A DNA stretch of 45,461 nt from Anaerotignum sp. (GCA_020024455.1 JAHHTU010000018.1:1-45461); one strand, 5' to 3'. Positions 25,211 to 34,581 are shown, counted from the stretch's first letter. The notes: generated from the letters alone by a model not told the origin. Made by a program: numbers and translations.

Positions 25211-26230
25211 TTATTTTTTTGCAATATATTTTCTTACGTCAATCGCAACAGCCAGAATGATAATCAAGCCTTTGATGACATACTGTAAATATGCATTTAC
25301 ACCCAAATAATACAAGCTGTAATTGATTACCTGCAATATGATAACACCAATCAAAATACCGGGTACAGTACCTACCCCGCCGGAGAACGATACCCCACCG
25401 ATAACACAACCGGAGATTGCGTCCAAGTCATAGTTTGTACCTGTTGCAGTGGTAACACTTTGGATACGACCGGCTTCCAAGAACGCCGCAATCCCATACA
25501 AAACCCCTGCAACCAAATAAATCAGCATAATGTTTTTTGCAACATTGACACCGGATACCGCTGCCGCCTCTGGGTTACCCCCAATGGCAAACATATTTTT
25601 ACCCAATGTGGTTTTATTCCAAATCACCCACATCACGATTGCACAAATGATTAAGAAGTATACCAAGTGTGGTACACCGAACAAATATCCGTTTACCAAT
25701 TCAATATAGTCTTTGTCCAAACTTGCAATCGGCTGTGCCCCACCTTTTTGGCTGTCTATATACAAACACAATACACCGTATGCAATCAACTGTGTACCCA
25801 ATGAAATGATGAAAGCGTGCATATGTAATTTTGCCACACCAAAACCATTTAACAAACAAAATGCCACACAAACGATAATAGACAGCAACAATGGCACATA
25901 CATTGGTAATGGTTCTGTAATTTGCGGATACATACGGGAAGCATATGTAACACTTTGCAGCAAAGATGCAGAAACCGCTGCACCACAACCCAAAATACGT
26001 CCGGCAGACAAGTCTGTACCAGCCAACACAATCATACCGGCAACACCCAATGCCAAAATCCCTCTGGTAGATGCCTGTGCCAATATTTTCCAAATATTGT
26101 TCATACTCAGAAAAGATGGATCAGCCCATACAACGCCGATAATCATAATCCCCAAAATAATATACAGTGCATAATCCAGCAAAAACTCCTGCCAGGTTTT
26201 GTCACCGATAAACTTCTTTGTTTTTTCCAT
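25211..26230 (-). CDS. mglC: Galactose/methyl-galactoside ABC transporter permease
   Basis: Inner-membrane channel of the MglBAC importer. 339 residues with about nine hydrophobic spans. Family signatures of the RbsC/XylH/MglC group are seen, such as GMIVLAGTDLSAGRILG and the EAGRI..ATGTNYDLDAISGCVIGG block with GGVGTVPG following. The ATG at 26230 follows GGGGAGG. Sits directly after mglA (18 bases). Sugar specificity is inferred from the adjacent mglB with a calcium loop and the complete gal operon downstream. Confidence 0.93.
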   Translation of the reverse strand: MEKTKKFIGDKTWQEFLLDYALYIILGIMIIGVVWADPSFLSMNNIWKILAQASTRGILALGVAGMIVLAGTDLSAGRILGCGAAVSASLLQSVTYASRMYPQITEPLPMYVPLLLSIIVCVAFCLLNGFGVAKLHMHAFIISLGTQLIAYGVLCLYIDSQKGGAQPIASLDKDYIELVNGYLFGVPHLVYFLIICAIVMWVIWNKTTLGKNMFAIGGNPEAAAVSGVNVAKNIMLIYLVAGVLYGIAAFLEAGRIQSVTTATGTNYDLDAISGCVIGGVSFSGGVGTVPGILIGVIILQVINYSLYYLGVNAYLQYVIKGLIIILAVAIDVRKYIAKK

Positions 26231-26248
26231 ACTGTTTATACCTCCCCA

Positions 26249-27757
26249 TTACACATACTTTGCAGCAAGACGCATAATTTCTTCCTGTGTTGCATCTTTG
26301 ACATCTAAAATGCCTGCCAAGTGTCCGTTACTCATCACCATGATACGGTCACAAATTCCCAACAATTCCGGCATTTCAGATGATACCACAACAACACCTT
26401 TATCCTCATTTGCCAAATCCAAAATCAACTGGTAAATTTCATATTTCGCACCAACGTCAATCCCTCTGGTCGGCTCGTCCAAAAGCAATACTTCCGGCTT
26501 TGTCAAAAGCCATCTACCCAGTATGACTTTTTGCTGGTTCCCGCCGGAGAGTGTACGGATATGTGTTTTTTGGCTAGGTGTTTTGACACGCATACTTTTG
26601 ATTACCCATTCCGTATCCTGTTTCATTTTTGCACCGGAAAGCAAAGGCCCTTTGCGATAATTTTTGATATTTGCAATCACAGAGTTAAATTGTATACTCA
26701 TGCCACCAAAAATCCCTGTGACACGACGTTCTTCTGTCAACAATGCAAAACCGTTTTTGATGGCTTCTTTTGCATTTTTATTGTTGATTTCTCTGCCATG
26801 CATCAACACTGTACCGCTTTCTTTGTGTGCAGTGCCAAATAAAGTTTCCAAAAGTTCGGTTCGTCTGCTGCCGACCAAGCCGGCAACCCCCAATATTTCC
26901 CCTTTTCTTAATTGGAAATTTACGTCCATACAAGTTGGCATATATTTACCTGTCAGGTTTTTCACGTCCAAAAGCACTTCCCCCGGTTTATTTGTTTTTG
27001 GCGGGAAACGCTCTGTCAAATCACGACCAACCATCAACTGAATGATTTTATCTGTTGTCAAATTCTTTGCGTCCTCTGTTGCAATCCATTTTCCGTCACG
27101 CATGATTGTCACTTCGTCGGAAATGGTCAAAATTTCTTCCATTTTGTGGCTGATATATACCATTGCCACACCTCTGTCACGCAATTTGTTGATAATGCGG
27201 AACAGATGCTCTACTTCTTCATGTGTCAAAGAAGAAGTCGGTTCGTCTAAAACCAATATTTTTGCATTATATGACACAGCTTTTGCAATTTCCACCATTT
27301 GTCTTTGGGAAACGCTCAATTTGCCGATTATAGTCTTTGGATTTACAGGTATTTCTAATTCTTCAAAAACTTCTTTTGTTTTTTCGTACATTGTTTTGTG
27401 GCTGATGAGTCCGCCCTTTTTGGGAAATCTGCCCAGCCAAATATTTTCCATTACACTACGTTTCAAAACTTGATTTAATTCTTGGTGTACCATTGCCACA
27501 CCATTATCCAAGGCATTTTTTGGTCCGGAAAAAGCAGTTTCTTTCCCATCAATGACAACCAAACCGCCGTCTTGTTTATAAATACCAAAAAGGCATTTCA
27601 TCAATGTGGACTTACCAGCCCCATTTTCACCCATCAAAGCGTGTACTGTTCCCGGACGCAATTTTAACATTGCATGGTCGAGTGCTTTTACCCCTGGGAA
27701 CTCTTTTTCAATATCTGTCATTTCCAATACATACGCTGTTTCACGCACTGCCTTCAC
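26249..27757 (-). CDS. mglA: Galactose/methyl-galactoside ABC transporter ATP-binding protein
   Basis: Tandem ATPase that powers MglBAC, about 502 residues. The first nucleotide-binding domain has Walker A GENGAGKS, signature LSVSQRQ and Walker B ILVLDEPTSSL; the second has the usual degenerate Walker A (GLVGSRRTEL), signature LSGGNQQK and LLLDEPTRGIDVGAK. The reading frame is open for 29 codons upstream, but family alignment starts near YVLEMTDIEKEFPGV, and AAAGGG sits just before twin GTG codons (27760, 27757); the second is chosen on spacing. Follows mglB by about 118 bases. Confidence 0.93.
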   Translation of the reverse strand: MKAVRETAYVLEMTDIEKEFPGVKALDHAMLKLRPGTVHALMGENGAGKSTLMKCLFGIYKQDGGLVVIDGKETAFSGPKNALDNGVAMVHQELNQVLKRSVMENIWLGRFPKKGGLISHKTMYEKTKEVFEELEIPVNPKTIIGKLSVSQRQMVEIAKAVSYNAKILVLDEPTSSLTHEEVEHLFRIINKLRDRGVAMVYISHKMEEILTISDEVTIMRDGKWIATEDAKNLTTDKIIQLMVGRDLTERFPPKTNKPGEVLLDVKNLTGKYMPTCMDVNFQLRKGEILGVAGLVGSRRTELLETLFGTAHKESGTVLMHGREINNKNAKEAIKNGFALLTEERRVTGIFGGMSIQFNSVIANIKNYRKGPLLSGAKMKQDTEWVIKSMRVKTPSQKTHIRTLSGGNQQKVILGRWLLTKPEVLLLDEPTRGIDVGAKYEIYQLILDLANEDKGVVVVSSEMPELLGICDRIMVMSNGHLAGILDVKDATQEEIMRLAAKYV

Positions 27758-27875
27758 CACACTTCCCTTTCTTAGCATTTTTGCTCTTGCAATCCCATTA
27801 TGATAGAACGCACAGTGAAGATATTTCCCCACTGTGCAATCCATATTACTACATTCTTTTGAAAATCAATACAAA

Positions 27876-28928
27876 TTATTCGCCCAAGTAAGGTGCATAA
27901 GGAATACGAACAGCAACGCCTGTATCGTCAAAAGTATATTCTGTACCTTCTAAGAAATCAACGCCTTTTGCTGCATTCATCGCCACTTCTGCAATCGCTT
28001 TACCCATTGCTTCACCATCTTGGATTACGGTTGCACTCATGGTTTTGTTTCTGATTGCATCTTTTGCTGCATCTGTTGCGTCAACACCGATTACAGGGAT
28101 AAATTTTGCATCATCACTACCTGTGTTGTAGCCGATGTTGGACAAAGCAGCTACACAACCGATTGCCATACCGTCATTGTTTGCGATAACCAATTCGATT
28201 TTACCTTCGTTTGCAGCCAACATTGCTTCCATTGCTTTTTGTGCTGTTTCTGTATCCCAGTTACATACTTGTGTTTCGCCAACCTGTTCCATTGTCAAAC
28301 CGTTTGCAACAGCCTGTTCCACACTGTATTTTGTACGAGCGATTGCTTCCGGATTGTCGGGTTCGCCTTGGAACATCACATATTGTACTTTGCCATCTCC
28401 ATTGAGGTCATATTCTGGGTGTGCTGTAAACAAATCTTTGATGATATCGCCTTGCATTTTGCCGGCATCTGCTGCGTTTGTACCAATGAAGCAAGATTTG
28501 TCAAAAGATTTGATAACTTCTGCATCAGGTTCTCTGTTAAAGAAAATAGTAGGAATACCTGCTGCGGACGCTTTTTCTACCACACCACTTGCTGCTTTTG
28601 CATCAACCATGTTTACACACAAAATGTCTACGCCTTTTTCAATCATAACGTCCAACTGGTCATTTTGTGTTGCCTGGTCATTTTTACCATCTTGCATGAT
28701 AATTTCTGCTTTGCCTTCCAAAGCGGTTTGCAGAGCGTTTCTTACAGTGGAGATATATGTATCATCGTATTTGTAAATCAATACACCCACTGTTGGCATT
28801 TCACCGTCTGCGGTCACTTGTTTGTCACCTTCTGCATTTGAGTCTGCTGCTTGGTCTGTACCACCACAAGCTGCCAAACCAAATACCATGATAGATGCCA
28901 TCAAGATAGATAAAAATTTCTTTTTCAT
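27876..28928 (-). CDS. mglB: Galactose/glucose-binding lipoprotein
   Basis: Extracellular substrate-binding lipoprotein feeding MglC. 350 residues; lipobox LAAC with C21 as the lipidated cysteine. Type I periplasmic-binding fold with the galactose-binding family features: FFNREP, NNDGMAIG, GVDATDAAKDAIRN and an EF-hand-like calcium loop DLNGDGKVQ. Compared by eye with E. coli GBP, the sugar-contact histidine and aspartate in GEPGHPDAEAR read GEPDNPEAIAR here, a variant whose effect on specificity is open. AAGGAGGG precedes the ATG. First gene of the mgl-gal operon, with an extended -10 promoter and palindromic sites upstream. Confidence 0.94.
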   Translation of the reverse strand: MKKKFLSILMASIMVFGLAACGGTDQAADSNAEGDKQVTADGEMPTVGVLIYKYDDTYISTVRNALQTALEGKAEIIMQDGKNDQATQNDQLDVMIEKGVDILCVNMVDAKAASGVVEKASAAGIPTIFFNREPDAEVIKSFDKSCFIGTNAADAGKMQGDIIKDLFTAHPEYDLNGDGKVQYVMFQGEPDNPEAIARTKYSVEQAVANGLTMEQVGETQVCNWDTETAQKAMEAMLAANEGKIELVIANNDGMAIGCVAALSNIGYNTGSDDAKFIPVIGVDATDAAKDAIRNKTMSATVIQDGEAMGKAIAEVAMNAAKGVDFLEGTEYTFDDTGVAVRIPYAPYLGE

Positions 28929-28957
28929 ACTGAAAAACCCTCCTTAAAAGATATTCC

Positions 28958-28975
28958 TTCGGTACATTGACCGAA
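28958..28975. promoter_or_regulatory. Inverted repeat in the mglB leader
   Basis: TTCGGT ACATTG ACCGAA: 6-bp arms with a 6-base centre, about 30-45 bases downstream of the predicted start of transcription. It may fold as an mRNA hairpin or serve as a repressor site. Confidence 0.4.
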
Positions 28976-28986
28976 TGTTTAATGAC

Positions 28987-29003
28987 AACAACAATTTGTT
29001 GTT
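28987..29003. promoter_or_regulatory. Operator-like palindrome at the mglB transcription start
   Basis: AACAACAA-T-TTGTTGTT, a perfect 8-bp inverted repeat around one base. It covers the position where transcription from the extended -10 at 29010 should begin, an ideal place for a repressor. The binding protein is unknown. Confidence 0.5.
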
Positions 29004-29009
29004 ATTACC

Positions 29010-29018
29010 ATTATAACA
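29010..29018 (-). promoter_or_regulatory. Extended -10 promoter of the mgl-gal operon
   Basis: Minus strand TGT-TATAAT with no recognisable -35 hexamer (T-rich instead). Weak -35 with strong extended -10 is the layout expected for an activator-dependent promoter, in line with the YesN-type regulator encoded upstream. The same TGTTATAAT core is found at the regulator's own promoter (34538-34546). Confidence 0.6.
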
Positions 29019-29125
29019 GAAGAATGTACCACAAAAAATAGAAATTTTTTTATTTCTCCTTAAAATTTATTTGGTTCTATTCGTCGAAAATCATAAAAAC
29101 CATATATTTTTTGACAAAAAACTGT

Positions 29126-30139
29126 CTATTTTATATTTTCTGACACATATGTCGTAACTGGTACACGCACATATCTGCTTTCTTTGATGCCTTCTTTTTC
29201 TGTGATTTTATCTGTTGCCAAAGCTGTCACCATGTCCAGCAAAATTTTGCCTTGTTGTTCTGCATCACAATCCACGGTTGCCCACATTTCGCCATTTCGT
29301 ACCGCTTCTCTGCCTGCCGGTGTGGCATCAATCCCAAATATTGCCGCAGATATATTTTGTGCTTTCAATGCACTTACTGCTCCCAATGCCATTTCATCGT
29401 TATTGCTTAACACCAATTCTATATCGTCGCCAAACTCTTTTGCCCATTCTTCTGTAATCGCCTCTGCGGGACTATACAACCAGTCTGCGGTATCCGCATC
29501 TAATTTTTCCAATAAAATACCTTCTTGTTGTAATGTCTGCAATACATATTCACAACGCAAAGCCGTATCCTGATGCCCCATCTCTCCCTCTAAAATCACA
29601 TACTGCAACACACCATCTTGATTTTTATCCATCAGTTTTGTGTATTTTTCATAAAGGTCTGCCACAGCTTGCCCCTGTTGTATTCCGGTTTCTTTTGCAT
29701 CTGTCCCTATATAATACACATCTTCTTGGCGGAAAATATCCTCTTTGACCGGCTCCCGATTAAAAAATATCAATGGAATATTTGCCTCATGCACTTGGTC
29801 AATCAACGGTGCAGCATTGGTTCTATCCACCAAATTCACACAAATGACATCATATTGCAATGAAATATATTTTTCAATTTGTTTGTTTTGTTCTCTTTGT
29901 GAGCCATCTGCACAACTAATATTCAATGCTACTTTTTTTCCGGTACGTTGTTCATATATGACAGCCCTTGTTTGCATCTGTGACACAATGCTATTGACAA
30001 ATGCATCGTCTTTGATATATAACGATACACCGATTTTCAATTCATCTTTATTTTCTTCTTTTGGTTTTTGCAAAGCATACCAAACAATCGCACCCACAAA
30101 CAAGATGATACATACACCAAATAGTATTTTCTTTCTCAT
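29126..30139 (-). CDS. Membrane-anchored galactose-binding-like protein (putative sensor partner)
   Basis: 337 residues, clearly homologous to the MglB protein encoded next door along its whole length (shared IFFNREP, NNDxMA, GIDATPAGREAVRNGEM and a calcium loop DKNQDGVLQ). Instead of a lipobox it has an uncleaved hydrophobic span at residues 5-23, so it is tethered in the membrane facing outside. It keeps the E. coli-like sugar-contact set GHxD..R (EGEMGHQDTALR) that MglB has partly changed. It sits in the same cluster as the sensor kinase, separated only by another anchored binding protein, so the likely job is to present sugar occupancy to the kinase, as XylFII does for LytS in Clostridium beijerinckii. 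GGAGGAAGG precedes the ATG. Confidence 0.85.
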   Translation of the reverse strand: MRKKILFGVCIILFVGAIVWYALQKPKEENKDELKIGVSLYIKDDAFVNSIVSQMQTRAVIYEQRTGKKVALNISCADGSQREQNKQIEKYISLQYDVICVNLVDRTNAAPLIDQVHEANIPLIFFNREPVKEDIFRQEDVYYIGTDAKETGIQQGQAVADLYEKYTKLMDKNQDGVLQYVILEGEMGHQDTALRCEYVLQTLQQEGILLEKLDADTADWLYSPAEAITEEWAKEFGDDIELVLSNNDEMALGAVSALKAQNISAAIFGIDATPAGREAVRNGEMWATVDCDAEQQGKILLDMVTALATDKITEKEGIKESRYVRVPVTTYVSENIK

Positions 30140-30154
30140 ACTTCTTCCTTCCTC

Positions 30155-31108
30155 CTATACAAAAGGAAACAATATCAATTCTGTTTCTTTTTGATATAAA
30201 TTTTGCTGTGTTACAATCACATTTTCTGTAAATAATTCTTCTTGTTCAAAATTGGTTCTGTTCAAAAACTCTGCTACTTTTCGCACACTTTCGTATCCTG
30301 AGATATAATTGTTTTCTGCCAAAGTCCATTGGACATCTCCTTGTTCCAATGCATTTCTGATTTTTCCGCTCCAACCAACCCCACACAAAGCAAGGGTATC
30401 TGTTTGTTTTGCTTCTGCCAAAGCCTCCAACATTTGCACATCTGCCGTAAACAAAATGGTGTTTTTCTGTTGTTCCAATCCATACAAAAGTGTGTTTGCT
30501 TCCTGTGGATTTGCCAAAGAAATATTTTTTGTTTCCACACCGGATTGTTTTAATGCATTTTCCAGCATTTCCTGAAATTGCATCACCGTTTCTTTGGTGT
30601 TTTTTTGTGATACCAACAATACGGTTTGCTCGTTTTCTCGCATTTGTACAATGCTTTGTACTGTTTTTTCCAATGTTTCTTGACTTTTTGCCCCTACAAA
30701 TGATTTCATTCTGGGGGAATCTGCTATGGTATTATACAAAATCACGGGCAATCCAATCGGTATTTTTTGCAGGATATCATCTGTTTGTTTGCGGCTGCTA
30801 CACTGTAACACAATCCCATCACAACCATTTTCCAATTCCCGCTCCACCATTTTTTTCATGTCCATATCCTGTCCAATCATGTCTTCCAAAAACAGAAATT
30901 TCAAATCTGCATGATATTGTTCCGCAGCCTTTTCCGCACCCGCTTGCAAATTGATTGCAGCTGCATTTTTTGGAGTATCGGTGATAAACACCACATCAGG
31001 CACCAAAATTTCTTTTTCATGCCAAACATAATCTGTGGAAGATATCAAATATAATACAATCAAGAATAGGATATCCATACAAATCCATATTTTCTGCTTG
31101 ACACTCAT
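30155..31108 (-). CDS. Second membrane-anchored periplasmic-binding-like protein
   Basis: 317 residues with an N-terminal span (residues 8-24) and a type I periplasmic-binding domain (VPDVVFITDTPKNAAAINLQ, GCDGIVLQCSS, LPVILYNTIADS, TVLLVSQKNTKE read in parts). It lacks the calcium loop and sugar contacts of MglB, so it either binds another ligand or has become a structural adaptor. Its start overlaps the sensor kinase stop (ATGA), giving tight coupling with the kinase, which suggests a direct partner. The family is secure; the ligand unknown. Confidence 0.8.
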   Translation of the reverse strand: MSVKQKIWICMDILFLIVLYLISSTDYVWHEKEILVPDVVFITDTPKNAAAINLQAGAEKAAEQYHADLKFLFLEDMIGQDMDMKKMVERELENGCDGIVLQCSSRKQTDDILQKIPIGLPVILYNTIADSPRMKSFVGAKSQETLEKTVQSIVQMRENEQTVLLVSQKNTKETVMQFQEMLENALKQSGVETKNISLANPQEANTLLYGLEQQKNTILFTADVQMLEALAEAKQTDTLALCGVGWSGKIRNALEQGDVQWTLAENNYISGYESVRKVAEFLNRTNFEQEELFTENVIVTQQNLYQKETELILFPFV

Positions 31109-32874
31109 GATACCAACCCCCTCAACACCATCTCCTCATAAGAAATAGCTGGGATATGAATTTCTACGGTTGTTCCCTCATCTGGTTCCGAATAGATATA
31201 CAATCCATACTTTTCACCAAATAACAACTGTATCCGTTCTGTCACATTTCGTATTCCAACGCCGGAGCCTTTTCCAGTTTGCTTTAATGTGCCGGACAAC
31301 AATGCCTCCACTTTTTCCTGTGTCATACCACAGCCATTATCTTTTACCCATAAAATTAAAATATCCCCTTCTCTTTTTGCACCAACTACCAGCTCCCCAT
31401 CGTCGTCCATAAATTCCATCGCATGATAAATTGCATTTTCCACCAATGGTTGCAAAACCAGTTTGACAGTCCCCAAATGTTCTGTGTCTTTCTCAACACA
31501 AAAGGTATACGAAAATTTATTTTTATACCGCATATTTTGTATCATCAAATAATTACGCACGTGTTCTATTTCGTCCGTCACAGGAATGATGGTTTTGCCT
31601 TTGCTTAAACTGATGCGGAAAAATCTTGCCAATGCCGTAACCGCACGCACAGCATCATCGCTTTTTTCATTTTCCACCATCCAAACAATGATATCCAATG
31701 TATTATACAAAAAATGCGGATTGATTTGATTTTGCAATACCATCAAGTCGCTTTTTCTTTTTGCCTCATGCTCTGAAACAATATCTTCCATCAACTGTTT
31801 CAAATTTTTTTCCATGGTTTCTATGGCGTTTGACAGCGTTTGAATTTCATACACACCGGAATATTCTATTTTGGTGTCCAAATCGCCTGCTTCTATTTTC
31901 TTGACTGCCCGTTCCAGCTTTTTCATTGGTTCTGTGACTTTTTTGGAAATATAGAAATTGATGAGCATAATGGCATTCAAAAAAAAGAACAATAAAAACA
32001 GTATAAAACTCCTGCTTTTCCAATTATTCAAAGAAATATTTTCCTGTCCGGACACTGCAACCATATTCCAACCGGTATAGCCAATGGTTGTTGTCTGTTC
32101 CACTTGATTTTGTTTTTGTGCAAAACCGGCTTTGCCCTCCATGATTTGTTCCTGATATGGGTGATACATCAAATTTCCAAACTCATCTGTCAAGTACACA
32201 TACGAATTTTCTCCCACCACAATATTAGAAAGCATATCTTGCAACACACTATACCGTAATTGTATCAACAGTATGCCCTTTTGCATATGGTCACCAAAAT
32301 TCAACTGCACCACACGACTCATGGGAATGATTCTTGTATACCCTTCTCCATCTGTTGCAAACACACGGGATACCTGCGGTATATCAAAATGGATATTTTC
32401 TTCTGTCTGTATGGTTTGTTGAAACCAATCTTGTTCTTGCAACAAAAATCCTACTCGTTCTTTTGCCGCCGGTATGGTACAAATCATTTCTCCATTCACA
32501 GAAAACAATGCCATACTTTCGATATAATCTTTATTCATATCGTATACCAAACGCAACTCGTCTGTGATATCGTTTGTGGAGAAGTCGGTATCTTTGATAA
32601 TCCGGTAATATATCGTATCACATATTTTCATCATATTCCGAAAATAGGTTGTGACATTGTCTGCCGCCTGTTCTATTCTGGTTTGATTTCCTTGCCATAT
32701 GGTTTCTGTGGATTGTGCGGAAAAGCGAAAATAAAAAGAAAGTCCCATCAATATCGTTGCAATCACAGATGTCATGGTAAATGAAATCCAAACAATTCTG
32801 CGTAATTCTATCCCATTTTGATTGAGCACATATTTCTGTTTGATATAGCATTTGATTTTTGAAAATCCATGCAT
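31105..32874 (-). CDS. Sensor histidine kinase, YesM/LytS type
   Basis: 589 residues. Span 1 at 28-49, a large extracellular double-Cache-like sensor (about 50-288), span 2 at 290-309, HAMP (about 310-365), His_kinase domain with phosphorylated H387 in QINPHFLYNTLD, and an ATPase domain with N480 (PLVENAIYHA), DNGCGM (512-517) and GSGVGIRN. ATG 32874 is chosen because AGTGAGG lies 6 bases upstream; a GTG four codons earlier overlaps the regulator's stop. Encoded between its response regulator (overlap region) and two anchored binding proteins, so it most likely reads their ligand state. Confidence 0.9.
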   Translation of the reverse strand: MHGFSKIKCYIKQKYVLNQNGIELRRIVWISFTMTSVIATILMGLSFYFRFSAQSTETIWQGNQTRIEQAADNVTTYFRNMMKICDTIYYRIIKDTDFSTNDITDELRLVYDMNKDYIESMALFSVNGEMICTIPAAKERVGFLLQEQDWFQQTIQTEENIHFDIPQVSRVFATDGEGYTRIIPMSRVVQLNFGDHMQKGILLIQLRYSVLQDMLSNIVVGENSYVYLTDEFGNLMYHPYQEQIMEGKAGFAQKQNQVEQTTTIGYTGWNMVAVSGQENISLNNWKSRSFILFLLFFFLNAIMLINFYISKKVTEPMKKLERAVKKIEAGDLDTKIEYSGVYEIQTLSNAIETMEKNLKQLMEDIVSEHEAKRKSDLMVLQNQINPHFLYNTLDIIVWMVENEKSDDAVRAVTALARFFRISLSKGKTIIPVTDEIEHVRNYLMIQNMRYKNKFSYTFCVEKDTEHLGTVKLVLQPLVENAIYHAMEFMDDDGELVVGAKREGDILILWVKDNGCGMTQEKVEALLSGTLKQTGKGSGVGIRNVTERIQLLFGEKYGLYIYSEPDEGTTVEIHIPAISYEEMVLRGLVS

Positions 32875-32882
32875 ACAATGCC

Positions 32883-34475
32883 TCACTTTCCACGGAACTT
32901 ATTTGGGGAAACACCATATCTCTTTTTGAACACATAACTAAAATAATTCGGTTCATCATATCCAACCTGTGCCGCAATCAAATATGTTTTTTCCTCTGTA
33001 TTTTTCAACAAAATCGCCGCTTGCTCCATACGAATACCCGTCAAATAAGAAATATAACTCTCCCCCACCTCTTTTTTGAACATGGTGGAAAAATATGCGG
33101 TACTGATATGTAAATGACTGCAAACCATTTCCAATGACAATGCTGAATTTGCATAATTTTCTTTGATATATTGTTTTGCTTTTTCAATCATGGTTTGTGT
33201 TGTGCCCACACGCTCTTTCACCAAACTGCCGCTGATGGCAAAACAAACATCGCAAAGCCATTTTTCCATACTTTGTGCATGACAAATCCCTGTCAAAACG
33301 CCGTTGTAATCTGCATATTCTCCAAATACAATTTTTTCGTCCAAACCGCTTTTTTGTACCACACGCAATATCACACTCAAAATATCAATGATATACGCCT
33401 GATATCCCGTCTGTGCCACTTCTGCATTTTTCATTCTGCCGCAAATACTTTCCACACAGGATTGTATGATTTCTTCATCACTGAATTTCAACGCATATGT
33501 CAATTCTTTTTCGTCTTTTTCATCTAAACGCAACAATGTGTCTGTTTTTGTTTCCACATCAGAAATAAACACAACATCTCCGGCTGTTGCGCTATATGCC
33601 ACAGCCTCTCTTGCCTCACCATAACTTTTGTGGATATAGTCCAATCGGTCTACCACACGACCAATGCCAACCACAATTGTACAATTTAATATTTTTCTTG
33701 CTTCCCTGCAAACATCACTGAACAAAGCTGTCAATTCGGATAATTGTTGTTCTGTGTCCATCGCCGCAATCACGCAAATACCGGACGGTCGATGAAAACA
33801 ACTTTGTATTCCAAAGTTTTCCAGTCTATCCTCCAATAATCTTCGTACAGAAACGGAAAGCAAATTACGGCTTTTCCAAGAATCTGCCACAACGTCCCGC
33901 ACCATGACTTTTGCAGCCACCCAACAACGTCCTTTTTGCAAAGAAAGCCCGTATTCTTCCATCAAAATTGCAATATCCGCCTTTTCGACTCTGCCTTTGA
34001 CCAGATTGCTCAAAAAATTTTCACGCAATATGGGCAAATTTTTACGAAAAGACTCTTGCAAAGATGTAATATCCCGCAAATGTTGCACTTCTTCGTCTAA
34101 TGTTTTTTTCATACGCAAGAGTATTTCAATCATTTCTTCTGCATTCACAGGTTTCAAAATATATTCCATAATATTTAATTTAATCGCCTGCTTGGCATAT
34201 TCAAAATCATCAAAACCGGAAAAAATCACAACTTTTACAGATGGTCTTGTTTTTTGCAGATGCTCTGCCAAATCCAATCCGTTCATATACGGCATACGAA
34301 TATCCGTCAACACAACATCTGGTTCCAGCAGTTCGATTTTCTCCATCGCATCTAAGCCGTTTTCTGCATCTCCTACCACTTGAAAACCGACCTTCTGCCA
34401 CTCTATTTTTTTGATAATACTGGTGCGTACTTCTTCCTCATCATCTACCAGTAATATTTTATATACTTGTTCCAT
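32883..34475 (-). CDS. Response regulator, YesN type (REC plus AraC-family HTH)
   Basis: 530 residues. Receiver domain 1-120 with the acidic pocket D11-D12 and phospho-acceptor D58 (VVLTDIRMPY); a long middle region of about 300 residues; and a C-terminal AraC/XylS double HTH (SLEMVCSHLHISTAYFSTMF, then VGYDEPNYFSYVFKKRYGVSP). GAGG precedes the ATG at 8 bases. First gene of a four-gene sensor cluster in the order regulator, kinase, anchored protein, anchored protein. The likely target is the mgl-gal promoter downstream, and possibly its own promoter; the two share TGTTATAAT. Confidence 0.92.
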   Translation of the reverse strand: MEQVYKILLVDDEEEVRTSIIKKIEWQKVGFQVVGDAENGLDAMEKIELLEPDVVLTDIRMPYMNGLDLAEHLQKTRPSVKVVIFSGFDDFEYAKQAIKLNIMEYILKPVNAEEMIEILLRMKKTLDEEVQHLRDITSLQESFRKNLPILRENFLSNLVKGRVEKADIAILMEEYGLSLQKGRCWVAAKVMVRDVVADSWKSRNLLSVSVRRLLEDRLENFGIQSCFHRPSGICVIAAMDTEQQLSELTALFSDVCREARKILNCTIVVGIGRVVDRLDYIHKSYGEAREAVAYSATAGDVVFISDVETKTDTLLRLDEKDEKELTYALKFSDEEIIQSCVESICGRMKNAEVAQTGYQAYIIDILSVILRVVQKSGLDEKIVFGEYADYNGVLTGICHAQSMEKWLCDVCFAISGSLVKERVGTTQTMIEKAKQYIKENYANSALSLEMVCSHLHISTAYFSTMFKKEVGESYISYLTGIRMEQAAILLKNTEEKTYLIAAQVGYDEPNYFSYVFKKRYGVSPNKFRGK

Positions 34476-34516
34476 ATGAGCCGCCTCTCTATCCTCATAC
34501 TATACGATATACGACT

Positions 34517-34546
34517 GTTATAAATTGGTATAATTTTATTATAACA
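34517..34546 (-). promoter_or_regulatory. Promoter and inverted repeat upstream of the YesN-type regulator
   Basis: Minus strand extended -10 TGT-TATAAT (34538-34546) without a good -35, overlapping an inverted repeat GTTATAA (34539-34545) / TTATAAC (34517-34523). Layout suggests autoregulation. A-run context makes chance AT matches possible, so this is moderate evidence. Confidence 0.45.
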
Positions 34547-34581
34547 AAAAAAAACACAAACGAAAAGAAATTTCCCTATCA

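Noticed and set aside
27758..27844. 29-codon N-terminal extension of mglA
   Set aside because: The extension has no ribosome site at its ATG and does not resemble MglA; AAAGGG lies before the twin GTG codons.
28020..28841. Open frame opposite mglB
   Set aside because: Antisense shadow; very rich in C, F and H, and mglB is certain.
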